Positions 42,660 to 51,295 of a stretch of DNA of 64,000 bases are shown here, in pieces. The DNA comes from Planctomycetota bacterium. GTDB taxonomy: Bacteria; Planctomycetota; UBA1135; UBA2386. A program made the translations under genes and the position numbers. The notes beneath the pieces were generated by a model. That model saw only the letters and a program-made list of their open reading frames with translations. It did not search any database and had not been told where the DNA came from. The stretch covers positions 1 to 64,000 of the forward strand of contig JAHBXX010000028.1 in the NCBI GenBank assembly GCA_019636245.1, written 5' to 3'. Each line of letters opens with the position of its first letter. Position 1 is the first letter of the stretch.

Positions 42660-44156
42660 ATGGCCCAGCTCGTCGCCAGCGTGCACGCCGAGTCGCGGGA
42701 GCAGGTCGCGCGCGCCGCCGCCAAGGCGGCGATGGCGGGCGCCGACTGGATCGAACTGCGCCTCGACCGGTGGCCTGCCGGGGCCGACCTCGCCGCGGCG
42801 ATCGGCGCCTGCACGCTGCCCGTCCTGGTCGCGTGCCGCACGCCCGAGGACGGCGGCACCTTCCGCGGCACGCTGGCCGAGCGGCGCGAACTGCTGGTGC
42901 AGGCGCTGGCCGCCGGGGCGCAGGGCCTCGACCTCGAGCACTGGGAGACGTGGACGCCGCCGCCGCGGCACCGTCCGCGGCTGTCGGTGCGGTCGTTCCA
43001 CAGCTTCACCGGCGTGCCGAAGGAACTGACGGCGATCCAGGCCCGGTTGCACGCCCGGCCGGGCACGGTGGCGAAGATCGTCGTCACCTGCCACGACCTG
43101 GCCGACGCCGCGCCGGTGCTGGCGCTCCTGGCCGGCACCGACCAGGCGGCGCAGCCGACGGTCGCCTTCGCGATGGGCCGCACCGCCTGGCCGACGCGCG
43201 TGCTCGCCGCGGCGCTCGGTGCGCCGCTGGTGTACGGCGCCGTCGAGGCCGGCTCCGAGACCGCGCCCGGGCAGGTGCCCGTGGCCCTGCTGGCCGGGCT
43301 CTACCGGGTGCGGGAACTCGGCCACGGCACGATGCTGCTGGGGCTGCTCGGCAACCCCGCGCTGTCGTCGCTCGGCCCCTGGCTGCACAACCGCGCCTGC
43401 CGCCGCCTCGGCGTCGACGCGGTCTACCTGCCGTTCGAGACCTCGCGACCGGAGGCCGTGCTGGCGATGCTGCCGCGCCAGCGGCTGCGTGGCCTGTCGG
43501 TGACCGCGCCCTGGAAGGCGACCATGGCGGCGGCCTGCCAGCGGCTCGACGAAGCCGCCCAGGCCATCGGCGCCGTGAACACGCTGGTCGTCGGACCCGA
43601 CGGCGGCCTGACCGGCCACAACACCGACGTCGCCGGGGTCGAGGTGGCGCTGCGCCGGGCCGGCGTGCCGGGCGGCGGCCGGGCGGTCGTGCTCGGCACC
43701 GGCGGGGCCGCTCGCGCGGGCGCCTGGGCGCTGCGGCACATGGGCTTCGAGGTGACGATGCTGGGGCGCTCGCTGGAGCCGGCCCGCGAGTTCGCCCGGA
43801 CGCACGAACTGCGGCTCGGCAGCCTGTCGGCGCGCGTCCTGGACGAACTCGCGCCCGCGGTCGTGGTGCAGGCGACGCCGGTGGGCGGCATCGACCGCGA
43901 CAGCGACGAACGCCTGCTGCCGGAGTGGGTGCCGCGGCCGGACACGGTGGTGCTCGACATGGTCTACCAGCCGCAGCGCACGCGCCTCCTGCGCGAGGCG
44001 GCCGCCGCGGGCGCGCGGACGATCCCCGGCGTGGAGATGTTCCTGGCGCAGGCGGCGGCGCAGGTGCAGTGGTTCACCGGCGGCTCGCTCGAGGTCGAGG
44101 TTCTGCGCGGCTTCCTCGCCGGCACCGCGGTGGCGCCGACGGATGCGCTGCCGTAG
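42660..44156 (+). CDS. aroDE: AroD-AroE fusion: type I 3-dehydroquinate dehydratase and shikimate dehydrogenase
   Basis: 498 residues in one frame. Residues 1-222 are type I dehydroquinase: ADWIELRLDRWP, the catalytic His in VRSFHSFTGVP (near 114), the Schiff-base Lys139 in AKIVVTCHD and GSETAPGQV. Residues 224-498 are shikimate dehydrogenase: GLLGNPALSSLGPWLHN, VTAPWKATM (Lys), GAVNTLV and GHNTDVAGV (Asp), VVLGTGGAARAGAW (NADP). Both active sites look intact, though the shikimate-binding Ser-x-Ser appears as SSLGP. Plants and chlamydiae use comparable fusions. It catalyses steps three and four of the shikimate route. No other aro gene is nearby. Confidence 0.93.
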   Translation: MAQLVASVHAESREQVARAAAKAAMAGADWIELRLDRWPAGADLAAAIGACTLPVLVACRTPEDGGTFRGTLAERRELLVQALAAGAQGLDLEHWETWTPPPRHRPRLSVRSFHSFTGVPKELTAIQARLHARPGTVAKIVVTCHDLADAAPVLALLAGTDQAAQPTVAFAMGRTAWPTRVLAAALGAPLVYGAVEAGSETAPGQVPVALLAGLYRVRELGHGTMLLGLLGNPALSSLGPWLHNRACRRLGVDAVYLPFETSRPEAVLAMLPRQRLRGLSVTAPWKATMAAACQRLDEAAQAIGAVNTLVVGPDGGLTGHNTDVAGVEVALRRAGVPGGGRAVVLGTGGAARAGAWALRHMGFEVTMLGRSLEPAREFARTHELRLGSLSARVLDELAPAVVVQATPVGGIDRDSDERLLPEWVPRPDTVVLDMVYQPQRTRLLREAAAAGARTIPGVEMFLAQAAAQVQWFTGGSLEVEVLRGFLAGTAVAPTDALP

Positions 44157-44262
44157 CCGGCGCCGGTGCGGCGAGGGTGGCGGCGAGGGCGCGCGGGCCG
44201 GCCTGGTCGGCCCAGGCTCCGGTCGCCGGCGCCGCCGTCTCGGCCCGTGGCCCGCCCGCCGC

Positions 44263-44268
44263 TAAGCT
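44263..44268 (+). promoter_or_regulatory. -10-like TAAGCT, 6 bases before the sigma factor start
   Basis: TAAGCT lies exactly 6 bases before GTG 44275 and 9 before ATG 44278. No convincing -35. Confidence 0.5.
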
Positions 44269-44274
44269 CGGCGG

Positions 44275-44871
44275 GTGATGGTGGCCAGCGACGAGGAACT
44301 CGAACGCGACTTGCGTGCCGGCGACGACGGCGCGCTGGGCGCGCTGTTCGAGCGCCACCGCGAGCGCTTGCAGCGCATGGTGCAGTTCCGGCTCGACAGC
44401 CGCCTGCTCGGGCGCATCGATGCCGAGGACGTGCTGCAGGACGCCTACCTGGACGCCGGCAAGCGCCTGCAGGCCTTCCGCGACGACGACAAGCCGTTCC
44501 TGGTCTGGATCCGCCTGATCGCCCAGCAGACGCTGGTCGACGTGCACAGGCGCCACTTCGGCGCGGCGATGCGCAACGCCGGTCGCGAGGTCAAGGCGCC
44601 CGCCAGCGGCACGCTGTCGGGGTTCTTCGTCGCCCACGTCACCTCGCCGAGCCACGCGGCGATGCGCGAGGAGGTCCGGCGGCGCATCGAACAGGCCCTC
44701 GACAGCATGGACGAGATCGACCGCGAGGTGCTGCTGCTCCGGCACTTCGAGGAACTGTCCAACAAGGACGCCGCCGCCGTGCTCGGCATCCAGGAGAACG
44801 CGGCCAGCAACCGCTACGTGCGGGCACTCGGTCGGCTCAAGGGCCTGCTCGGCGAACTGGGGTCGCCGTGA
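44275..44871 (+). CDS. ECF-type RNA polymerase sigma factor
   Basis: 198 residues. Region 2 is FERHRERLQRMVQFRLDSRLLGRIDAEDVLQDAYLDAGKRL with the FLVWIRLIAQQTLVDVHRRHFG helix, and region 4 is DSMDEIDREVLLLRHFEELSNKDAAAVLGIQENAASNRYVRALGRLK. Sigma factors of this planctomycete type usually sit next to a Ser/Thr kinase, as here. GTG 44275 and ATG 44278 are both possible starts. Its stop overlaps the GTG of the kinase gene (GTGA). No anti-sigma factor is visible; the kinase may take part in regulation. Confidence 0.92.
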   Translation: MMVASDEELERDLRAGDDGALGALFERHRERLQRMVQFRLDSRLLGRIDAEDVLQDAYLDAGKRLQAFRDDDKPFLVWIRLIAQQTLVDVHRRHFGAAMRNAGREVKAPASGTLSGFFVAHVTSPSHAAMREEVRRRIEQALDSMDEIDREVLLLRHFEELSNKDAAAVLGIQENAASNRYVRALGRLKGLLGELGSP

Positions 44872-47534
44872 CGCCGGCGGACGACGCCACGGCCCGCGAT
44901 CCCATCGACCTCCTGGTGGAGGAGTTCCTGCTCCGGTTCCGCCGCGGCGAGGTCGCCGACGTCGAGCCGTTCGCCGCCGCGCACCCGGAGCAGGCGGCGG
45001 CCCTGCGCGAACTGCTGCCGGCGCTGCTGGCGCTCGAGCAGGTGCGGCGCGACCGGGCGAGCGCGAGCGGCAGCGGCCGCCGGCTGGCCTCGTTGCCGCC
45101 GCTGGAGCGGCTGGGGGACTTCCGCATCGTGCGCGAGGTGGGCCGGGGCGGCATGGGCGTCGTCTTCGAGGCGGTGCAGGAGTCGCTCGGCCGGCGGGTG
45201 GCGCTGAAGGTGCTGCCGCAGCCGGCGCTGCTGAGCGGCACCCAGCTGCAGCGGTTCCGCCGCGAGGCGCGCGTCGCCGCGCAGTTGCACCACAGCCACA
45301 TCGTGCCGGTGTTCGGCAGCGGCGAGACCGACGGCTTCCACTGGTTCGCGATGCAGTTCATCGACGGCCAGAGCCTGGACGTCTGGCGCCACGAGCAGGC
45401 GGCGACGCCGCCGCAGGACACTCCGGCCTGGCGCGAGCGGTCGCGGCTGGTGGCACGCCTCGGCCAGCAGGCGGCGAGCGCCCTGCACTACGCCCATGCG
45501 CAGGGCACGCTGCACCGCGACGTCAAGCCGGGCAACCTGCTGCTCGGCCACGACGGGCACCTGTGGGTGACCGACTTCGGGCTGGCGAAGGCGCTCGAGG
45601 GCGAGGGGCTGACGCATTCGAGCGATCTGCTCGGCACGCTGCAGTACATGGCGCCGGAGCAGTTCGCCGGGCACTACGACGTGCGCAGCGAGGTCTATGC
45701 GCTCGGCGTCACGCTCTACGAGCTGCTGGTGCTGCGGCCGGCGTTCGCCGGGCGGTCGCGCAGCGAGTTGATGGAGCAGATCCGCAGCCTGCGCCCGCCG
45801 CCGCTGCGCCGCGTGTGCCCGGAGGTGCCCGACGACCTCGCCGTGGTCGTCGAGCGGGCGATGGCCCGCGAACCGCGCGATCGCTACGCGACGGCCGGCG
45901 ACCTGGCCGACGATCTGCAGGCGTTCCTCGACGACCGGCCGATCGCGGCCCGGCGGCACAACGCCGCCGAGCGGCTGGTGCGCTGGTGCCGGCAGAACCG
46001 CGCCCTGGCGGCGCTGGCCGCCAGCACCGCGGTCGCGGTGCTGGGCGCGGCGGTGACCGGGTGGGTGGCCTACGGCATCGCCGACGAAGCGCTCGGACGG
46101 GCGCAAGCCTCCGCGGCCGAGGCGGCGCGGCAGACGCAGCTCGTGGCCAGCAACCTGCAGCTGACGCTCACCGCGTTCGACGAGTTGTTCGACGCCCTGG
46201 TCGGGCGCGACCCGGCCTTGGCGGTGGACGAGGACCCCGAAACCGGCGAACAGACCGTGGTCGCGCGCACGGTGGTCGAACCGCGGCACGTCGACCTGCT
46301 GCAGCGCATGCTCGACTTCTACGACCGCTTCGCCGCCGCCAATGCCGACGACCAGTCGCTGCGGTTCGAGACGGCGCGAGCCCACCGCCGTGTGGCGGCG
46401 ATCCAGGCCCGGCTCGGCAACCTGGACGCCGCCGTGGCGAGCTACCAGGAGGCGCTGTCGTACTTCCTGGCGGTCGGCGACCGCGACGTGCGGCGCGAGG
46501 TGGCCGCCGTGCACGTCGATTGCGGCCAGATCGAACAGCGGCGCGGGCGGCCGGGCGAGGCGGCGCAGCGCTTCGCGCTGGCGATCGAATGGCTCGGACC
46601 GGATCAGCCCGGCGACAGCCGTGCGTTGCGGTTCGAGCGCGCGCAGGCGCACTTCCTGCTCGCCCGGCGTCCGGGGCCGGGACCCGGGCCGGGTCGATTC
46701 CGCGCCGACGGGGCGCCGGCCCTGGAGACGGCGCAGGCGATCCTGCGCGATCTGCTGGAGCAGAACCCCCAGCACCCCGAGTACCGGGCGCTGCAGGCGC
46801 GCTGCCTGCTGGAGGCTGGCCGGCGACGCGGAACCGACCGCGACCAGGGCCCGGCCGCCGAACGCGACCACGACGCTGCCCTGGCGATCTTCCGCCAGCT
46901 GGTCGCCGAGCGACCGGACGCCGACCAGTACGCCTACGAACTGTGCGAGGCCCTGTGGAGCGACGCCCGGCGGCTGCCGCCCGTGGATGCCGGCCGGCTG
47001 CGGGAGCAGATCGTGCGGCTGCGCGAGGCGCGCCTGCTCGCCCAACGCCTGACCGAGCAGCAGCCCGATTTCGCCGAGTACCGGCTGCTGCGCAGCAACG
47101 TCGGCAGCACGCTGGGCCGGCTCCTGCTGCGCCTGGCGGCCACCGAGGCGAGCGCGGCGGCGGCGCTGCGGCGGGAGGCCGAGGACGAACTGCGCGCAGC
47201 GCTGGCCCTGGCGCCGGCCGTGGACGGCGAGGGCGCGACCGTCCGGCAACTGCTGCCGACGCTGGCGACGCGCGCCGCCCTCGTGCTGCTGCTGGCCGAG
47301 ACCGACCGCGGCGACGAGGCCGTGCGCGAGGCCGCGGCGCTCGTCGCCGGGCTGCGGCAGGTCGGGCGCGACGAGCGCCGGCCGCGCCTGCCGCTGCCGG
47401 AACCGCGCACCTTCGAACTCGTCGAGGGCATGCTGCGGCGCCAGGGCCGCGGCGAACTCGCCGCCGAACTGCGCGCCCTGCGCGAGAGCCTGCCGGCCGA
47501 GCGCCCGGGGCCGCAGCCGCGGCGGCCGCGCTGA
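44868..47534 (+). CDS. Membrane Ser/Thr protein kinase with C-terminal TPR-like domain
   Basis: 888 residues. An N-terminal helical segment (VEEFLLRFRRGEVADVEPFAAAHPE) typical of planctomycete kinases precedes the kinase domain (about 83-360). That domain has GRGGMGVVFEA, the Lys in RVALKVL, HRDVKPGNLLL, VTDFGLAK and GTLQYMAPEQF, all catalytic residues present. One transmembrane helix (about 377-398) is followed by a 480-residue helical region with TPR-like pairs, which should lie outside the cytoplasm and may sense a signal. It is translated with the sigma factor. Confidence 0.93.
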   Translation: MTPADDATARDPIDLLVEEFLLRFRRGEVADVEPFAAAHPEQAAALRELLPALLALEQVRRDRASASGSGRRLASLPPLERLGDFRIVREVGRGGMGVVFEAVQESLGRRVALKVLPQPALLSGTQLQRFRREARVAAQLHHSHIVPVFGSGETDGFHWFAMQFIDGQSLDVWRHEQAATPPQDTPAWRERSRLVARLGQQAASALHYAHAQGTLHRDVKPGNLLLGHDGHLWVTDFGLAKALEGEGLTHSSDLLGTLQYMAPEQFAGHYDVRSEVYALGVTLYELLVLRPAFAGRSRSELMEQIRSLRPPPLRRVCPEVPDDLAVVVERAMAREPRDRYATAGDLADDLQAFLDDRPIAARRHNAAERLVRWCRQNRALAALAASTAVAVLGAAVTGWVAYGIADEALGRAQASAAEAARQTQLVASNLQLTLTAFDELFDALVGRDPALAVDEDPETGEQTVVARTVVEPRHVDLLQRMLDFYDRFAAANADDQSLRFETARAHRRVAAIQARLGNLDAAVASYQEALSYFLAVGDRDVRREVAAVHVDCGQIEQRRGRPGEAAQRFALAIEWLGPDQPGDSRALRFERAQAHFLLARRPGPGPGPGRFRADGAPALETAQAILRDLLEQNPQHPEYRALQARCLLEAGRRRGTDRDQGPAAERDHDAALAIFRQLVAERPDADQYAYELCEALWSDARRLPPVDAGRLREQIVRLREARLLAQRLTEQQPDFAEYRLLRSNVGSTLGRLLLRLAATEASAAAALRREAEDELRAALALAPAVDGEGATVRQLLPTLATRAALVLLLAETDRGDEAVREAAALVAGLRQVGRDERRPRLPLPEPRTFELVEGMLRRQGRGELAAELRALRESLPAERPGPQPRRPR

Positions 47535-47552
47535 ACGCGGCGCCGTCGGCCG

Positions 47553-48167
47553 CTAGAACACGATCCAGCGTTCGTCGTCGAGGCTGCGGTAGAAGTGGCG
47601 CCCCTCGAGCCCGGTGGTGGCGCGCCGGTGGCTGCGCCCGGGCCTTGGCCGCCGCTCCGCCAGACCGAGGTAGCCGGCGTTGAGGTTGCGGCTGTAGGCG
47701 CGCGGAGCGTCATCGGCGTGCAGGAAGGCGCTGTGGCCGGGGCCGCCCGGTTCCAATGGCCAGGCCATCGCCTCGTAGGCGGGTTCCCCGCCGCGGACCG
47801 CGGGCGCGGCGGGATCGGGCGGCGACACGGCCAGGTGGAAGGCGTAGTGCTTGTTGCGCAGCGCCAGCAGGGTGTCCGGCGGCGCCGGCTCGACCGGTTC
47901 GAGGTCGGTGACGTGGACCTGGTCGCGCAGCGCCAGCTGGTGGAACCGGGCCAGGGCCAGCTCGGCCGACCAGGCATCGAGGGGCCCGCGCAGGTCCAAC
48001 GTCGCCGCCAGCAGCAGGCCGGCGATCTGCTCGGCGCGTTGCTCGACGCGCGCCGTGCGTTCGGCGGTCAGTAGCGGAACCTGCAGGCTGCCGGCGAGCA
48101 GCAGCACGCCGAGCAGCGTGTACCAGCCCGCCGGAGTGCCGATGCCGCGCCGCCGCCACTTCTGCAT
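47553..48167 (-). CDS. Membrane-anchored pilin-like protein of unknown function
   Basis: 204 residues with a short basic N-terminus and one hydrophobic helix (WYTLLGVLLLAGSLQVPLL), then a soluble domain. LEPGGPGHSAFLHADDAPRAYSRNLNAGYLG resembles the region of DUF2950-type and type II pseudopilin-like proteins that ends in a small beta domain. A canonical prepilin cleavage site is not obvious, so secretion-pilin function is only a suggestion. It is divergent from the CCA-adding gene, and the two -10-like elements overlap. Confidence 0.6.
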   Translation of the reverse strand: MQKWRRRGIGTPAGWYTLLGVLLLAGSLQVPLLTAERTARVEQRAEQIAGLLLAATLDLRGPLDAWSAELALARFHQLALRDQVHVTDLEPVEPAPPDTLLALRNKHYAFHLAVSPPDPAAPAVRGGEPAYEAMAWPLEPGGPGHSAFLHADDAPRAYSRNLNAGYLGLAERRPRPGRSHRRATTGLEGRHFYRSLDDERWIVF

Positions 48168-48174
48168 GGCCGGC

Positions 48175-48180
48175 AGTATC
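48175..48180 (-). promoter_or_regulatory. -10-like GATACT for the leftward pilin-like gene
   Basis: It lies 7 bases before ATG 48167 and overlaps the rightward TATCGT at 48177-48182. The 23-base gap therefore carries both -10s. Confidence 0.5.
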
Positions 48181-48182
48181 GT
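48177..48182 (+). promoter_or_regulatory. -10-like TATCGT for the CCA-adding gene
   Basis: It lies 8 bases before ATG 48191. Its overlap with the leftward element implies that the two promoters exclude each other. Confidence 0.5.
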
Positions 48183-48190
48183 GGCGCCCG

Positions 48191-49552
48191 ATGGCCGTTG
48201 CCAGGATCGATGGAGCGCTGCCGCCGCTGCCCGCCGCGGTCGAGCATGTGCTGCGGCAGCTCCGGCGCGAGGGGCACGCCTGGCTGGTCGGCGGCACCGT
48301 GCGCGACCTGCTGCTCGGCGCGCCGCCGCGCGATTTCGACCTCGCCACCGACCTCACGCCCGCGGCGGTGCGGCGCCTGCTGCCGGGGGCCGATGCCCGC
48401 GATGCGGCGTTCGGGGTCGTGGTCGTGCCGGACGCCGATCGGCCCACGACCGTGACCACGCTGCGGCGCGAAGCCGACTATGCCGACGGCCGCCGGCCGC
48501 GCACGGTGGAGTTCGTGCGTTCGGTGCCGGTCGACGCGCAGCGCCGGGACTTCACCGTGAACGCGCTCTACCTGGATCCGGCGACGCGCGAGGTGCTCGA
48601 TCCTTGCGGCGGCCTCGCCGACCTCGCCGCCCGGACGCTGCGCACGGTCGGCCCGGCGCCGGTGCGTTTCGCCGAGGATTCGCTACGGCTGCTGCGCGCG
48701 GTGCGCTTCGCGGCCCGCTGCGGCTTCACCCTCGAGCCCACGACGGCGGCGGCGATCCCTGCGACCGCCGCTGGGCTGCGGCACCTGGCCGCGGAACGGG
48801 TGTTCGCGGAACTGAGCGCTGCCTTCACCGGTCCGGGGCGCGGCCGGGCCCTGCGACTCCTGGTGGAACTGGGCCTCGCCGCCGTGGTCCTGCCCGAGGC
48901 GGCGGCGACGGCCGGCGTGACCCAGCCGAAGGAGTTCCATCCCGAGGGCGACGTGCTCACGCACGTGGCGTTGGTGCTCGACCACGTGCCCGCCGGCGAC
49001 CTGGCGCTGGCGTGGAGCGCCGTGCTGCACGACGTCGGCAAGCCGCCCACGTGGCGCCTGGCCGAGGACCGGATCCGGTTCGACGGCCACGATCAGGTCT
49101 CGGCGACGATGGCCGACGCCGTGCTGCGGCGCCTGCACGCGCCGAACGACCTGCGCGCGCTGGTGGTCGACGTCTGCCGCCAGCACATCCGCTTCGCCAG
49201 CCTGCCGCAGATGCGCCCTCGGCGCCGCGAGGCCTGGCTGCGGTCGCCGCACTTCGCCGTGCACCTCGCGTTCCACCGCGCCGACTGCCTGGGCAGCCAC
49301 GGCAAGCTCGATGTCCACGAGTTCGCGCGGGCGGCGCTCCTGGCCCTGCCGCCGGCCCCGGCGCCGCTGCTCTCGGGTGCCGACGTGCTGGCCCTGGGCG
49401 TGCCGAGCGGTCCGGTCGTCGGCGAACTGCTGCGGGCGGTGCACGCGGCTGCCGACGAAGCGCCGACGCCATGGACCCGAGCGGACGCGCTGGCCCGGCT
49501 GGGGGAAATGGTCGAGCGCTGGCGTCAAGGTGCCGCCCCCAGGGCTCGATAA
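48191..49552 (+). CDS. cca: tRNA nucleotidyltransferase (CCA-adding enzyme) with HD domain
   Basis: 453 residues. The class II nucleotidyltransferase start is WLVGGTVRDLLLGAPPRDFDLATD with the catalytic Asp pair, and RRDFTVNALYLDP and RFAEDSLRLLRAVRFAARCGF follow. The middle holds an HD-like SAVLHDVGKPP that binds metal in related enzymes. The C-terminus is helical. It adds or repairs the 3' CCA of tRNAs; an A-adding or poly(A) polymerase function cannot be excluded from sequence alone. It starts from a -10 element 8 bases upstream. Confidence 0.92.
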   Translation: MAVARIDGALPPLPAAVEHVLRQLRREGHAWLVGGTVRDLLLGAPPRDFDLATDLTPAAVRRLLPGADARDAAFGVVVVPDADRPTTVTTLRREADYADGRRPRTVEFVRSVPVDAQRRDFTVNALYLDPATREVLDPCGGLADLAARTLRTVGPAPVRFAEDSLRLLRAVRFAARCGFTLEPTTAAAIPATAAGLRHLAAERVFAELSAAFTGPGRGRALRLLVELGLAAVVLPEAAATAGVTQPKEFHPEGDVLTHVALVLDHVPAGDLALAWSAVLHDVGKPPTWRLAEDRIRFDGHDQVSATMADAVLRRLHAPNDLRALVVDVCRQHIRFASLPQMRPRRREAWLRSPHFAVHLAFHRADCLGSHGKLDVHEFARAALLALPPAPAPLLSGADVLALGVPSGPVVGELLRAVHAAADEAPTPWTRADALARLGEMVERWRQGAAPRAR

Positions 49553-49591
49553 GCCGTTGCGCGGCGCCCCAGCGGCCCGCCGGAGGGACAG

Positions 49592-50389
49592 ATGCATCTG
49601 CGCAGCCAAGACCAGTTCGACGATTTCCGGAAGGAGCGCCAGCGGATCCGCGCCAAGCTCGGTCCCGCGCCCAGCGCGCTCGGCTACGAGAACAAGGCGC
49701 TGCGCGAACTCGAGCAGGTCGAGGCGCGCGAGATCCTCGAGCAACGCCTGACCCGCGAGGTGCACGAGTTCTTCGCCACCGCCACGCGCCAGGCGGCGAA
49801 CATCGTCGAGCGGGTGGCGCACGACGCGCAGCAGCAGGCGGGCGCCCGCGTCGAGCAGGAGATGGAGGCCTTCCTGATCGACGCGCTGGCCCGCATGAAC
49901 ACGTTCGTCGTCACGGTGCTGCAGCAGCGCCGCACGCCGGTGGCGCAGACCGAGATGGAGCCGAACGTGACCCGCATCGTCGGCGAGAGCCTGGACGAGT
50001 TCCGCTGGGAGGGCACCGCCGAGGTCGGCGACAAGCACATCGGCCAGGACCCGTTCGACAGCGACGTCGAGGAGGTCCGCCGCGAACTGCGGGCCCAGGT
50101 CGGCGAGCCGACCGCGGCGGTGGAGCCGACGGTGCCGATCGAGGAACACCTGGTGGCGGCGGTGGAGGCGGACGAGGCGACGGAATCGCCGACCGGGACC
50201 GTGGACCCGGGGCCGGCCGATGCCGCGCCGGCGACCGAACACGGCCCCGGCGGCCCCGCCTCGCCGACCGAGGAACTCGAGCGCTTCCGCGGGGCGCTGA
50301 AGTCCCTGGTGCGCCAGGGCACGATGACGCGCGACGAGGCCAAGGCCGCCTGGCAGGCACGGCTCGCCAAGCTCGCGCCCCGCGCCTGA
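49592..50389 (+). CDS. Coiled-coil protein of unknown function
   Basis: 265 residues, highly charged. The first 90 residues predict a long coiled coil (RKERQRIRAKLGPAPSALGYE, then EILEQRLTREVHEFF). The middle is acidic and Pro/Ala-rich, and the end (EELERFRGALKSLVRQG, then RDEAKAAWQARLAKL) looks like a SHOCT-type short helix hairpin. No family that I recognise. GGAGG (about 49575) lies before the ATG, so translation uses a Shine-Dalgarno site. It may be cotranscribed with the CCA-adding gene (39-base gap) and converges with the UbiA-type gene. Confidence 0.65.
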   Translation: MHLRSQDQFDDFRKERQRIRAKLGPAPSALGYENKALRELEQVEAREILEQRLTREVHEFFATATRQAANIVERVAHDAQQQAGARVEQEMEAFLIDALARMNTFVVTVLQQRRTPVAQTEMEPNVTRIVGESLDEFRWEGTAEVGDKHIGQDPFDSDVEEVRRELRAQVGEPTAAVEPTVPIEEHLVAAVEADEATESPTGTVDPGPADAAPATEHGPGGPASPTEELERFRGALKSLVRQGTMTRDEAKAAWQARLAKLAPRA

Positions 50390-50398
50390 GACCGACCG

Positions 50399-51295
50399 TC
50401 AGGTGAGCTGGATGCGACGCGCGATCTGGCGCGCCGGCACGATCGCGGCGACGATCGCCAGCGCCTCCCAGGTGCGCCCGGCCGCGAACGCCAGCGCACC
50501 CGTGTAGAGCATCGTGCCGAGCAGCAGCAGCGTCATCGACGCACGCAGCGCCGCCTGGTCCCAGGTGGTCCGCCTGGCGTTGCGGCGCAGGAACCAGAGC
50601 GCGGGCACGGCGGCCAGCACGGGGGCCGGCCAGGGCCCCTCTTGCACCACGGCGATGCCCGCGAGCGCGGCGATCGGCGGCGCGGTCTGCACGGCGGCGA
50701 TCGCTCGCGGCCGCACGCCGGACGCGTCCTCGAAGATGCCGAGCACGGTCACGGCGACGATGTAGAGGCCGTAGCAGGCGCAGGCCAGGCGCAGCGAGGC
50801 ACCGGCCCCCGCGTCCGCCTCCGCCATGGCCGCGGGCAGGGCCAGCGCCGTGCCGAGGTTCAGCGCCCGCAGGCCGCCCATCAGCAGGGCGCCGCCCCAA
50901 TCGAAGCGCTTGCCGGCGAAGTCGTAGAGCAACACCAGTACGGCGAGCAGGCCATGGTGCTGCCGGCACGGCGACAGCGCGATCGCCGCCGCCAGCAGCG
51001 CCACGCCGAGGCCGGCGGCGAAGGCCAGGGAGACGTCGCCGCGCGGCAGCGGACGTTCCGGGCGCTGCACCGCGTCGAGGCGCCGGTCGGCGACGTCGTT
51101 CCAGACCATCCCGGCGGCATACAGGAGCACGCTGGCGGCGACGGCGGCGACGGCGTCCCGATCCCACGGCAGACCGAGCACCGCCAGCGAGGCGGTGACG
51201 TCGGCGGCAGGGGAGAACAGGGTGCCGACGCGCAGCAGCCGCAGCACGGGGAACAGGGCAGGCACCGCCGGATTCGACGGCGCCGGCGCGTTCAC
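50399..51295 (-). CDS. UbiA-family prenyltransferase
   Basis: 298 residues with about nine transmembrane helices. The first Asp-rich motif is WNDVADRRLDAVQRPERPLPRG (NDxxDxxxD) and the second is the weaker YDFAGKRFDW. It transfers an isoprenoid chain to an aromatic or other acceptor; the acceptor is unknown. GTG 51295 overlaps the rseP stop (GTGA). In other bacteria UbiA-type genes sit in quinone or carotenoid clusters, so its place after dxr, an isoprenoid precursor gene, may be meaningful. Confidence 0.87.
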   Translation of the reverse strand: MNAPAPSNPAVPALFPVLRLLRVGTLFSPAADVTASLAVLGLPWDRDAVAAVAASVLLYAAGMVWNDVADRRLDAVQRPERPLPRGDVSLAFAAGLGVALLAAAIALSPCRQHHGLLAVLVLLYDFAGKRFDWGGALLMGGLRALNLGTALALPAAMAEADAGAGASLRLACACYGLYIVAVTVLGIFEDASGVRPRAIAAVQTAPPIAALAGIAVVQEGPWPAPVLAAVPALWFLRRNARRTTWDQAALRASMTLLLLGTMLYTGALAFAAGRTWEALAIVAAIVPARQIARRIQLT

